A stretch of 64,000 bases of DNA from NCBI RefSeq assembly GCF_002009175.1, contig NZ_CP018047.1:1-64000 (forward strand), given 5' to 3'. This DNA is from Streptomyces niveus (GTDB taxonomy: Bacteria; Actinomycetota; Actinomycetes; Streptomycetales; Streptomycetaceae). A program made the position numbers and the translations under genes. The notes beneath the pieces were generated by a model, which saw only the letters and a program-made list of their open reading frames with translations, did no database searches and was not told the origin of the DNA. Positions 33,680-43,900 of the stretch are shown here, in pieces (within the stretch, counting starts at the first letter, position 1; each line of letters starts with the position of its first letter).

Positions 33680-34892
33680 ACTCCACCCAGTAGTTCGTGC
33701 AGATCCCTTGTATCCGTGCCTGAGCTGTGTCGTGGTCCGGTGCCTCGAACCACACAGCCCCGTGCTGGGCCAGATCGACGTTGTCCGTCACCGACGTCAG
33801 CGTGTCGCCAGAGCGGATTTTGATCTGCGAAGCGAAGGCGCCCTCTACGTTCTCCAGAACACCAGGGTCCGCAACGCCTGTGACTTCGCCTGCGGGAGCG
33901 AGGAGACGGAACATCACGCAGACGCTCGTTGCGGTGGGCAGATGGGGCACGTCGGTCTCGTCGCTGATCAGGCTCGTGAGAGCTGTGTCGATCTGCTTGA
34001 ATCCGGTCGTCCTCTCGGCCATCTGATAGATGCGGCCACCTCCGATCCGCGTCTGCGATTCGATGGGGTACGCCCGCCCATCGGTATCGATCATGAGTTC
34101 GGTGTGGGCTATGCCCCAATCGAGACCGACCGCGTCCAGCAACTTGAGTGCTGAGCTGACCAGTTCGTCTCTGACCGCGTCGCTGAAGGGCGGTGGCGGC
34201 GGGACCATGATGTAGGTGGTGGCGGAGTTCCCCTGGCCGACCGTCTGCTCGAGTGAAAACGCGATCACGTGGTGCCGGCCGCCGATGGTCAGGGACTCGA
34301 CGCTGTAGACGGAATCGCTGTTTATTCGTTTCTCGGCGAGGAAGGACTCACCGTTGTCCCAAGGCGCCGCAGAGATCAGTTCCTTGAGTTCTTCCTCTGC
34401 CCTGAGGTGATGCACCTGAGCGCTGCCGGCCCCCGTGATCGGCTTCACGATGACGTCGGGGCCGTGGTCGCGGTAGAACTCCTCCAAGGAGTCCGAGGAG
34501 GACACCTTGCGCCAGGGGATCGCGAGACCTGGGGTTTGGTCGAGAGCCTGTCGTGTCCAGGCCTTGTCTCGCGTAATGGCGGTCGGCCACGGCGAAAGGC
34601 TCTTGATCCCCAGCGCGTCCCCAACGACCGCTGAAGTCTCGATCCCGTACTCGCTGAAGGACACAGCACCTACGTACGGGCGTTCCTCATGCAGACGCTT
34701 CGCGAGGGCGAGGCATAGAGCAGTCTGTCCGACCGGAACATCCTGGACGTGTTCGCATCGGGCGAGCACCTCCGCGTCGAGCCAGAAACCGGGCTCCGTC
34801 GGGCCGAAGTAGGTGACGTCAAATCCGCCGTCGACAGCCTTCTGGATGCAGTCTGTCCAGCCGCCGATCATGAGGAGCCGGGGCTTGCTCAC
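33645..34892 (-). CDS. ATP-grasp ligase 1 (carboxylate-amine ligase)
   Basis: 415 residues from ATG 34892, overlapping the previous gene by 4 bp. It has the ATP-grasp fold: a Rossmann-like N-terminal domain (RLLMIGGWTDCIQKAVDGG), the lysine strand PDVIVKPITGAGS, and the metal-binding DWGIAHTELMIDTDGRAYPIESQTRIGGGRIY segment in place of the usual EINPRxGG. The family couples ATP hydrolysis to amide or thioester formation via an acyl-phosphate. It probably makes an amide bond between amino acid units outside the NRPS line. The final domain with VTGVADPGVLENVEGAF is typical of amino-acid ligases. Confidence 0.75.
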   Translation of the reverse strand: MSKPRLLMIGGWTDCIQKAVDGGFDVTYFGPTEPGFWLDAEVLARCEHVQDVPVGQTALCLALAKRLHEERPYVGAVSFSEYGIETSAVVGDALGIKSLSPWPTAITRDKAWTRQALDQTPGLAIPWRKVSSSDSLEEFYRDHGPDVIVKPITGAGSAQVHHLRAEEELKELISAAPWDNGESFLAEKRINSDSVYSVESLTIGGRHHVIAFSLEQTVGQGNSATTYIMVPPPPPFSDAVRDELVSSALKLLDAVGLDWGIAHTELMIDTDGRAYPIESQTRIGGGRIYQMAERTTGFKQIDTALTSLISDETDVPHLPTATSVCVMFRLLAPAGEVTGVADPGVLENVEGAFASQIKIRSGDTLTSVTDNVDLAQHGAVWFEAPDHDTAQARIQGICTNYWVEYADGRRWHPKF

Positions 34893-36118
34893 TGGTCACC
34901 CGATTGCACGTGCACGCCGAGTTTGCCCACGGCTGACATCACGTTGTGAAGTGCCAGCTCAGCGGTTGCACCCGCCGCGAAGAGAACCGCCACCGCTCCT
35001 CGCTGGTCGGTGGTGGAAGGCACCGGGTCGCCGTGCCGCTTCAACGGGTACAGCTTCGGTTCGCCCGGATGGCCGGCCAGGAGGTCCTCACCGGTGAAGC
35101 GATCGAAAAGACCGGTCTCGTGTGCGTAGACGAGCACCTGCGCGGCGCCTGACCGCGGGTCGAGGTGCATGTCCATCAGTGCCGGGCGTTGCCCCAGGGC
35201 AAGGTCGATGAAGGCCTCGTGCACGTTGATGCCCAGTGCTTGATGGATGGACTCCCCGATGAGCGCACCGCCGAGACGCGGGTTGATCTCGACGATCTCG
35301 AAGCCGTCTGCGGTGATGATGAACTCGCTGTGGGTGAAGCCTTCGCTGTAGCCCGCGGAAGCGAGGATGCTACTGAGCCAATCCGTGAGCTCCTTGGCGT
35401 CGGCCTCCGGGAACGCGACCGGGAAACTGACGGAGTCTTCACGGAAGTGCGGTTCCGGTGACAATGACCTGCTCGAGACACCGAGGATGCGCGTCTCCCC
35501 GTCCCAGGACAGGGTCTCTGCGCTGTACAGCGGCCCCACGAAGTACGGCTCGGCTGTGAGCGCGCCGCCTCGCACTTCTTCCACCTGCCGGGCCGCATCA
35601 AGGACGGGGGCCAGGTCGGTCGATGTTTTCACCAGCCATACATTCTGACTGGAGCTGCCTGCGACGTCCTTGACGACGCATGGGTAGGACAGTTGCCGCA
35701 TCAGCGTGTCAGGGTCGGCGGCGTGGGGATCGAACACGATGCTGGGGGCACGGGAGAAGCCGCGGGCATGAAGGTGGTCACGCAAGCGCCCCTTGTCGCG
35801 CAGCAACGCGACCGCCTCCGCGCTCTGATGGGGGAGGCTCAACTCCTTCGCCGCCGCGAGCGCCGGCATGCTCCACAAGTCGGTCATGCGGATGACGCCC
35901 GCAAGGTCAGGGATCGCGCGCAGCGCGGTCACCAGCGCCCGGACATCCGACGTGTTGACGTCCGTGATCTTGATCTTTGAGCCGGATCCAGCCTGAAGCT
36001 CGTACCGGTAGAAGCTCCTGTCGGTCGTTAAAAGATGCAGCTCATGACCGCGCTTGCGGGCAGCATCAGCCAAGTGGCCGAGGCCGAAATTCAGTGTCTC
36101 AATTACAGCGATAGCCAT
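34889..36118 (-). CDS. ATP-grasp ligase 2 (carboxylate-amine ligase)
   Basis: 409 residues from ATG 36118, with a GGAGGTAACTG ribosome site at 36121-36131. First gene of the minus-strand operon. N-terminal domain MAIAVIETLNFGLGHLADAARKRGHELHLLT, ATP-binding lysine in PCVVKDVAGSSSQNVWLVK, and GFTHSEFIITADGFEIVEINPRLGGALIGE containing the standard EINPRLGG metal site. It is more canonical than its neighbour. Two ligases in tandem suggest two successive couplings or a dipeptide-like starter. The divergent intergenic region should hold its promoter. Confidence 0.78.
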   Translation of the reverse strand: MAIAVIETLNFGLGHLADAARKRGHELHLLTTDRSFYRYELQAGSGSKIKITDVNTSDVRALVTALRAIPDLAGVIRMTDLWSMPALAAAKELSLPHQSAEAVALLRDKGRLRDHLHARGFSRAPSIVFDPHAADPDTLMRQLSYPCVVKDVAGSSSQNVWLVKTSTDLAPVLDAARQVEEVRGGALTAEPYFVGPLYSAETLSWDGETRILGVSSRSLSPEPHFREDSVSFPVAFPEADAKELTDWLSSILASAGYSEGFTHSEFIITADGFEIVEINPRLGGALIGESIHQALGINVHEAFIDLALGQRPALMDMHLDPRSGAAQVLVYAHETGLFDRFTGEDLLAGHPGEPKLYPLKRHGDPVPSTTDQRGAVAVLFAAGATAELALHNVMSAVGKLGVHVQSGDQ

Positions 36119-36719
36119 CGACAGTTACCTCCGTGGCGCGACACGCGCAGATTTCGTACAGGCTTGACATCCGAGACGAGCGACCACCCCTGGCGCCGGC
36201 TCATCAAGGATCGAAGACAGGAAGGAACGCCTCGTCAGGGGACGCAACACGGCGACGTTACATGACGCCTGAACGCGACTCAAAGCATTACCCATGACCC
36301 ATGAGCGCAGTTGCACACCGTTTGCAGGAACGCCGATTAAGCAGAAGCGACACACCCCGCACCAACAGCCGGGGTTTCAATCGGAATGAGCGCCTACGGT
36401 TAGCATCTTTACCTTCTCGTTACCATCTGACGCTTGGTCAGTTTGATTTCTTGATGGCAGGGTGACTCGGGTTGACCGCGGGGGTCCAAGCCGTTTCTCA
36501 TACCCCAACCCCCCATAGGTACAGGCCGGATGGCCTGTCACAGCTGATGCGCAAGCGACTAGTTCCAGCAGGTGGGGGCAGGTTTCGACGTGACAGCAAG
36601 CTGCGGGGCGCACCCCGTTCAGACCGGGAACGCCCGAGCTGCCGACCGTTGATGAGCCACACACCCGTGCTGGGTGACATGGATCGGGGTCTGTCCGGTC
36701 GCAGAAATGAGGAGCTTTG
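36119..36719. promoter_or_regulatory. Divergent intergenic region of the biosynthetic cluster
   Basis: About 600 bp without a gene, more AT-rich than its surroundings, between the minus-strand ligase operon and the plus-strand NRPS run. It must hold both promoters. I can place the ribosome sites (complement of CAGTTACCTCC at 36121-36131; GAGGAG at 36709-36714) and a TTGACA at 36164-36169 on the plus strand without a matching -10. No riboswitch or clear operator was recognised. Confidence 0.5.
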
Positions 36720-39251
36720 ATGTCTGATCAGCGACGTCTCGAGGGAGTCCTTAGCGGCCACCTCTTCGAAACGGATAGCGATGAGATGACACTGGAAGAC
36801 CTGCAGCGAAGGATTACCGAGATACCGCCTTTTGAACTGCCACTCCCCCGGCACCACTTAGCAACCACTCAAGCCTCGGGGATGTCCCGGTGTCGTGTTT
36901 TACCAGCCCCACTGGCATTGCGTATCAAAGAATTAAGCACGGAACTTGACATCCCTCCCGCACTAATACTTCTGGCTTCTTTCACCGCCCTCTTGCACCG
37001 TTACACCGGCAGAGGCACGCTATGCCTCGCCACACGGACGCGGAGCATGCCAGGAGACCGCAGTCATCCCGCGCCGTTTTGGTCCGTGGTCGACAGCTCC
37101 AGCACTTTCGCGAACCATCTCCGCGCGACGGCCCAAGCTCTGGCCGACACCGAGAGCATTCCTGATACCTCGGACGTCGCGAGGCTCCTCACCTCGGAAC
37201 GAGTGACCTGCTCGTTTGGATCGCCGCATCCCGCAGCTGCTGGCGAGAGCCTCCTGAACGTGGCACCAGAGCCGTTCGCGCCGACAACGGGATCGCATGA
37301 AGCCCCTGGGTGGACCCTTAATTGGTCCTGCGGCAACGCCGTCATGAGTGCTACCGCCTTCGAGCGCCTGATCGTCCACCACGATGTCTTGCTGACCTCT
37401 GCGCTCGCGCACCCGGACGTCCCGCTCAACGAGTTGCCGATACTGACCGACCGGGAAATAGCGCAGCTCGCCTCGTGGACAGCGACCGAGATTGATCTTC
37501 CCCGGTGCACGGTGATCGATCTGCTCGCCCGGTGCGCCAGTCGACGCCCCCTTAGTGAGGCCGTGACTGGCCGCAGCGAAGCACTCACTTATAGCGAATT
37601 GCAGAAACGTGTAACCCAGCTGGCAAGTCGTCTGCTCGCCGCTGGACTGACGAGAGGCGCCCGGGTCGGCATCCTGATGGACCGTTCGCCTGGTCTCTAC
37701 GTCGCGATGCTGGCGGTGATGAAAGCCGGCGCTGCCTACTTGCCGCTCGATCCCTGCCACCCTCAGCAGCGAATTGCCGCTGTGCTCGACGACGCGGCGG
37801 CCTCCATGGTGCTGACGGACCTGCCCCCCAGTGCCACCCTCAACGGAACCCCGGCCAAGATCGTGCGAGTGAGCAGCGAGGGGATCGCCGACCTCCCTGA
37901 CTCACAAGCGCTGGTATCGGAAGATCCCGCCCCAGATGATCTCGCCTACGTCATCTACACGTCCGGTACGACGGGGCGTCCCAAAGGCGTGGAGATCACA
38001 CACAGGGCGCTGACCAACCTGCTTCTGCATTTCGACAGCGAGTTGGCGCTCGGCGAAGAGGACACCGTTGGTGGCATCACCACAGTCGCCTTCGACATGT
38101 CGGTACTTGAACTCTTCCTGCCGCTCGTTCGCGGTGCTCGGCTGGCCATTCTGCCTCGCGCCACGGTCACCGATGGCTTCGCGCTGCGGAACGCGATGCG
38201 TGAGTACGACCTCTCCTTCATGCAGGCCACCCCCATGACCTGGCGGATGTTGATCGACGCGGGATGGGAGGGCAGCAGTCGCCTGACCGCGGCATGCGGC
38301 GGAGAGACGACACCACCGGACCTGGCCGAACAACTGCGAGTACGGGTAGGCGCGGCGTGGAACCTCTACGGGCCGAGCGAAACCACCGTCTGGTCGACCG
38401 GCCACCGAATCAAGGACACGTCCGGCCCCATCCCGGTCGGCCGCCCGATCACCAATACGGTCCTCCGCGTCCTGGACGAGCATGGTCAACTGGTGCCTGT
38501 CGGTGTGTCCGGGGAGCTGTACATCGGCGGCGCTGGCGTCGCCCGCGGCTACCTGGGCCGGCCTGAACTCACCAAAGAACGCTTCGTTGGTGATCCGCAC
38601 AGCTCTCAGCACCAAGTGCTCTACCGCACTGGGGACCTGGCACGGTGGTCCGAGGACGGCGAGCTGGAGTTCCTGGGCCGTATGGACCGGCAGGTGAAGA
38701 TCCGGGGACACCGCATCGAACTCGAAGAGATCGAAGCTGTCCTCAATCGTCTCCCGGGCGTGCGCCACGGCGTGGTTGACGTTTGTGAGAACGCCGCCGG
38801 CCAGCAACAACTGATCGGCTATGTGGTCCCCGCTTCCTTGGCCGGGCCCAAGCCGCAGGAGATCACGGCTGCCCTGAGCGCAGTGCTGCCTGGCTACATG
38901 GTTCCCCGGCCCATTGTCATCCTGCCCGCATTGCCCGTGTCAGAGAACGGAAAGGTTCTTCGGGACCTCCTCCCTTCACACCGCAGCGGCAGGACTGCAT
39001 CTCAACCTCCCTCCTACGGCAGTGAACTGGAAGCACGACTGGCCGGGATCTGGGCGCAGGTCCTCGCCGTCGACACAGTCTTCCCCGAGGACGACTTCTT
39101 CGACCTCGGCGGAACCTCGCTCCTTGCCCAGCGAGTAGCAGCGCAAGTCCAGGCCGAGCTGAACGTACGACTCAGGCTGTCCGCGCTGATGAAGCACACG
39201 ACTGTGCCCGCCCTCGCCGCATCTCTTCAGGAGCACGTCGGCCTCGGCTGA
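36720..39251 (+). CDS. NRPS, partial condensation - adenylation (Gly-like) - thiolation
   Basis: 843 residues from ATG 36720 (GAGGAG upstream; the TTG at 36717 is less likely). Residues 1-250 resemble only the C-terminal lobe of a condensation domain (LSTELDIPPALILLASFTALLHRYTGRG) and lack an HHxxxDG motif. The adenylation domain spans about 270-690, with YTSGTTGRPKG, NLYGPSETT and YRTGDLARW. By eye its specificity residues are D-M-L-Q-A-G-L-V-W, close to the glycine code DILQLGLIWK. The thiolation domain has Ser800 in DLGGTSLL. It would load glycine or another small or disubstituted amino acid as a thioester. First gene of the plus-strand run, 120 bp before the PLP enzyme gene. Confidence 0.82.
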   Translation: MSDQRRLEGVLSGHLFETDSDEMTLEDLQRRITEIPPFELPLPRHHLATTQASGMSRCRVLPAPLALRIKELSTELDIPPALILLASFTALLHRYTGRGTLCLATRTRSMPGDRSHPAPFWSVVDSSSTFANHLRATAQALADTESIPDTSDVARLLTSERVTCSFGSPHPAAAGESLLNVAPEPFAPTTGSHEAPGWTLNWSCGNAVMSATAFERLIVHHDVLLTSALAHPDVPLNELPILTDREIAQLASWTATEIDLPRCTVIDLLARCASRRPLSEAVTGRSEALTYSELQKRVTQLASRLLAAGLTRGARVGILMDRSPGLYVAMLAVMKAGAAYLPLDPCHPQQRIAAVLDDAAASMVLTDLPPSATLNGTPAKIVRVSSEGIADLPDSQALVSEDPAPDDLAYVIYTSGTTGRPKGVEITHRALTNLLLHFDSELALGEEDTVGGITTVAFDMSVLELFLPLVRGARLAILPRATVTDGFALRNAMREYDLSFMQATPMTWRMLIDAGWEGSSRLTAACGGETTPPDLAEQLRVRVGAAWNLYGPSETTVWSTGHRIKDTSGPIPVGRPITNTVLRVLDEHGQLVPVGVSGELYIGGAGVARGYLGRPELTKERFVGDPHSSQHQVLYRTGDLARWSEDGELEFLGRMDRQVKIRGHRIELEEIEAVLNRLPGVRHGVVDVCENAAGQQQLIGYVVPASLAGPKPQEITAALSAVLPGYMVPRPIVILPALPVSENGKVLRDLLPSHRSGRTASQPPSYGSELEARLAGIWAQVLAVDTVFPEDDFFDLGGTSLLAQRVAAQVQAELNVRLRLSALMKHTTVPALAASLQEHVGLG

Positions 39252-39371
39252 TCCGGTTCACCTGTCAAAGCCACACGGAGCGACAACCGCCCGTGCCATC
39301 ACCCCTCCGGATGCGCCGCCTCCCCCACCGGCGCATCCGGAGCGGTCCCTCACAAACCCGCTGGGAGAGTC

Positions 39372-40904
39372 ATGTCCATAGCCAGCCACGCCCATGGGGG
39401 CTCGAGTCCTGTTTGGGACGCGATCGGTAACTTCCGACGTGGTCGCGACGCCATTTCCGGCCTTGATGACAACGGCCTGCAAGCCAGCGCGAGCTGGTTC
39501 GACCCCGACGTGATCTCGCTGGCGCACGGCGAGGGGATACGCAGACCCCATCCGTCGGTGGTGGCGTCCGGTGTCGCAGCGCTCCTCGATTCCAAGAACC
39601 ACTCCTTGGACAACTACCTGTATCTGCGACGGGCAGACGCCTTCGAGGACACGCTCATCGAGCTGTTCAAGAGCCAGGGCATTCCGGGCGAGATCGCAGC
39701 AAATCTGGGCGTGGACAGCGGGGTCACCCGGCTCTTCTTCGGTTTCTTCCACGCGGTCGCCGAGCCGGGCGATGTGTTCTTGACCGCGCAGTCGTACTAC
39801 CAGGGCATCAACATGTGGTGCGACTTGGCCAAGGTCCAGCTGGAGAGCGTCGAAACCGCCTCCGAGCAGGACCACAAGCTGACCCGTGCAGCGCTGGAGC
39901 GCTGGTACGAGCGTTACGTCTACACCGGCCGGGTGCGAAAGCCGCGCGGCATCATCCTGTTCAACCCGAGCTATACCGGGGCCCTCTACGACGCCGATGA
40001 ACTGGCTGCTCTGGGCGAGTTCGCCGTGGAACAGGATTTGGTCGTGCTTGAGGACGCCATCTTCTGGCGTACGGAGTTCCCCGGGAACCGGTCCGTCCGG
40101 CTGGCGTCGTTGCCGGGCATGGCCGACCGGGTCGTCACCGTCGACGGCGGTTCCAAGGCCTACGGCCTGGCCAACATCCGTATCGGATGGGCCTGCGGCC
40201 CCAGCCAGATCATGGATCGCATCAACTACCACACGATGGTGTCCTCCATGACCGTCACGTCCCAAGCCAAGACCATGGCGCTGGCGGCGCTACGGGCCCC
40301 CGCCGAGTACCTGGAGGGCAACGCCCTTGAGTGCATGGCGAGGGCAGCACTCGTCACGGAGCTGGTGGAGTCGGTAAACGAACAAGTGTCTTTCGCCGTC
40401 GGATTCTCCCCCCACGTCCCCTTCTTTCGCGTAGCGCATCAGCCGAAAGCCGGGCACTCGATCCTCCTCGACGGCAATGGGATGCGGGGACTGAGCCTGC
40501 CCGACGGCAATCTCATCCACGACAGCACGGACGTCACGCGGTACTTCCTCAGGGAAGGAAAGGTGTGCTTCTCGCCGGCGATCTCCAACGGTTTCACCGA
40601 CTGCACCTTGCGGGTGTCCTACGGCTGCCTCGGTTCCGAGCACACCTACGCCCATCCACACCGCGCCGAGACCAAGGCCGCCGCACGGGCCGTCCTCCGC
40701 CACGCCGATCCGCTCGCCTCCGAGACGCAGCTCGACCACCGGCTGCGGCAGGCCGACATCGACCTCGACTGGTCGTGCCCTGACGGTACGAACGACGGGT
40801 TCGCCGCCGGCCGCAGCCTGATCCGCGAAGCGTTCCTGCACCGTATCGCCCCGGCCGCCGTGCGCCTGGCTCTGTCCAACAAGGAAGCCCTCCACGCCCC
40901 CTGA
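39372..40904 (+). CDS. Fold-type I PLP-dependent enzyme (aminotransferase/ACC-synthase-like)
   Basis: 510 residues from ATG 39372 behind GGGAGAG. It has the class I/II aminotransferase core, including the PLP lysine motif VTVDGGSKAYGLANIRIGWACGP, GIILFNPSYTGALYD and LEDAIFWRTEF (PLP-ring Asp). Length exceeds the usual 390-430 through a C-terminal extension of about 70 residues (HADPLASETQLDHRLRQADIDLDWSCPDGTND). Neighbours are NRPS genes. Together with the methionine-salvage genes downstream, I infer that it may use S-adenosylmethionine by gamma elimination or replacement, releasing methylthioadenosine, as ACC synthase and SbzP-type enzymes do. A plain transaminase remains possible. Confidence 0.7.
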   Translation: MSIASHAHGGSSPVWDAIGNFRRGRDAISGLDDNGLQASASWFDPDVISLAHGEGIRRPHPSVVASGVAALLDSKNHSLDNYLYLRRADAFEDTLIELFKSQGIPGEIAANLGVDSGVTRLFFGFFHAVAEPGDVFLTAQSYYQGINMWCDLAKVQLESVETASEQDHKLTRAALERWYERYVYTGRVRKPRGIILFNPSYTGALYDADELAALGEFAVEQDLVVLEDAIFWRTEFPGNRSVRLASLPGMADRVVTVDGGSKAYGLANIRIGWACGPSQIMDRINYHTMVSSMTVTSQAKTMALAALRAPAEYLEGNALECMARAALVTELVESVNEQVSFAVGFSPHVPFFRVAHQPKAGHSILLDGNGMRGLSLPDGNLIHDSTDVTRYFLREGKVCFSPAISNGFTDCTLRVSYGCLGSEHTYAHPHRAETKAAARAVLRHADPLASETQLDHRLRQADIDLDWSCPDGTNDGFAAGRSLIREAFLHRIAPAAVRLALSNKEALHAP

Positions 40905-40960
40905 GCGGCCAATTCCTGAAACGTGACATCCGCACCATCGAAGGCAGTGAGAGATCCGGT

Positions 40961-43900
40961 ATGACAGCCCAAGACACATGGACCCCATCATCAAGACCCT
41001 CGAACACGCCGCGTACTGCCCTGCAGCCCACGCCCTTGCAAGAGGCGTACCTCGTCGGGCAGAGCGACTACTTCGAGCTCGGTAACGTCAACGCCCATCT
41101 CTACGAAGAGTTCGAGATCATCGATCTCGACATCGCCCTTGCGACTCGCTGCCTTCACGCCCTCATCGAACGACACGAGGTCATGCGGCTGGTGGCGCAT
41201 ACCGACGGTCAGCTACAGGTCCTCGACGAGGTTCCGGACTACGAGATCCCCGTTGTCGACTTGACCGCCTGGGATGCCGACAAGGTCGAGGCGGAACTCG
41301 CGCTCTCGCGGGACCGGTTCGCCCGCCACGGACCAACCACGGACCGCTGGCCGCTGTTCGAAACTCTCTGCTACAGGCTCTCCGGAGGTCGGTACCACCT
41401 CTTCGTCAGCGCAAGCCTGCTCATGCTTGACGTCCATACCGAAGGACTGCTGCTGTCGGACTTCCTTCGCCTGTACCGCACGCCGGGTGCGGCCCTGCCC
41501 CGTACAGCGCTGACCTACCACGAATACAACAACGCGATGCGCGGTGAGACTGCCGCGGAGGAGACCGAGGCCTGGCGCTACTGGAGAGAACGCCTGGCCG
41601 ATCTCCCACCAGCCCCGGAACTGCCCATTCGGCAGTTGGATACACAGGCTGGTGGGGCCGTCTTCACGCGTCGGCGGTACCGCATGGACGCCGATCAGTG
41701 GCGGCAGCTGAAGGACCGGGCGGCCGCGGCCAAGCTGACCCCCACCAGCGTGCTGTGCGCCGCCTATGCGCAAGTGCTCGCCCAGTGGAGCAAACAGCAG
41801 CACTTCACCCTCAACGTGCTCGCCTCCCGCCGGCTTCCCCTCCATGAGGAGGTCCACCGCCTGGGCGGCAACTTCGGCACCACAATTCCTCTCGCCGTCG
41901 ACTGCCGGGAGAACTCCTCGTTCGCCGAACGAGCTCGTGCCGTGCAGATGTGTCTGTGGGACCACATCGAATTCGCCAGCGTCAGCGCCATCGACATCTC
42001 ACGCGAGGCCGCTCGTCTGCGCGGCTGGAACAGTCAGTCAGCCCTGCCGGTCGTCTTCGCCAGTGGACTGGAGATGGACACGGCAGAGGCCGACGACCCG
42101 CCCTTCCAGGTGCGAGAGATCAGCGGTGCGCTCCAGACTCCACAGGTCCATCTCGACCACCAGGTCTACGAGTTCGCGGGCGCGCTGACCAGCAACTGGG
42201 ACGCTGTAGAAGGCTTGTTCCCGGAGAACATGCTGGATGAGGCCCTCGATTCGTACCGCATCCTTCTCCACCGCCTCGCGAACGACGACACCGCGTGGAC
42301 CGAACCAGCCGACAGCCTGCTGCCCGCTCCTCATACGCCCGATCTGCTACCGGTGCCGACCGACACCTGCCAGGGGATCCTTCACGCGCCGTTCCTCGGA
42401 TGGGCCGCCCGGTACCCCGAGCACGACGCGGTGATCACCCCTGGCAAAACCATCAATTACGCAGAGTTGGCAAGATGGTCGGCCGTCGTCGCTGAACAGC
42501 TTCGCGGCGCGGGTGCGGTTCCCGGCAGCCTCGTTCCCGTTGTCATGGACAAGGGATGGGAGCAGATCGTCGCGGTGCTGGGCATCGTCCGATCCGGCGC
42601 CGCCTACCTGCCCATCGACGCGGCCCTCCCTCCCGCTCGCATCGAATACCTCATCGAGCAGGCCGGCTGCGGCCTCGCCCTCACGCAGCCCTGGGTCGAT
42701 GAGCGGTCGAACTGGCCCGACGGCATCGAACGCCTCGTGGTCGACGAGCGGCTGGCCGAGCGAAAACCCGATGACTGGCTGGCCCCCGGCCCAGCCATAC
42801 CGCAGAGCCTGGCTTACGTCATCTACACCTCAGGCTCCACAGGGCTGCCCAAAGGCGTGGCCATCGAGCATGCCTCAGCAATGAACACGGTCGACGACGT
42901 CAACGAGCGCTTCTCCATCACAGCACGTGACAAGGTGCTCGCGCTGTCCTCGCTGAGCTTCGATCTTTCGGTCTACGACGTATTCGGCCTGCTCGCTGTG
43001 GGTGGCACGCTGGTCATCCCTTCCGCCGAGCGGATGCGCGACCCAGGGCACTGGCTGGACCTTGTCCGCGAGGAACACGTCACCGTGTGGAACTCGGTGC
43101 CGGCACTGATGGACATGCTCACCAAGCACGCCGCGTCGGCACCCGAGGCACCCTCGGACCTGCGACTGGTCATGATGAGCGGGGACTGGATACCCGTCAC
43201 TCTGCCCGAGCGGATTCGCAACCAGTTCGACGTCACCGAGGTCGTCAGCCTGGGCGGGGCGACGGAGGCATCGATCTGGTCGATCCTCTACCCCATCGGG
43301 GACGTCGACCCGACCTGGCGGAGCATTCCCTACGGCGCGGCAATGGAGCGCCAGCGCGTCTACGTTCTGGACGACTCACTGGAGCCTCGGCGCACATGGG
43401 CAGTCGGCGAGCTGTACATCGGCGGCGTGGGCGTCGCCCTTGGATACTGGCGGGACAGCGACCGCACGGAACAACGTTTCGTCAATCATCCCAGGACGGG
43501 TGCGAGGCTCTACCGCACCGGAGATCTGGGCCGCTATCTCCCGGACGGGAACATCGAGTTCCTGGGGCGAGAGGACGGCCAGGTCAAGGTCCAGGGTTAT
43601 CGCATTGAACTCGGCGAGATCGAGTCCGCGCTTCAACGAAACTCCGCTGTGCAAGAAGCCGTGGCTTCGGCTCACAAGACTGCCAATGGCAACATCCTGG
43701 TCGCCTACATCGTGGCTTCGGACCAGGACCTGGACGCCGCAGCACTACGCATTGACCTCGACACGCAGCTCCCGTCCTACATGGTCCCCACACGTCTGAT
43801 CGTGCTCGACCGGCTACCGCTCACGGGGAACGGCAAGGTGGACCGCGGTGCGCTGCCGGACCCCGACAACCTGCAGGAGATCGACCGTTCCGACGCCGTG

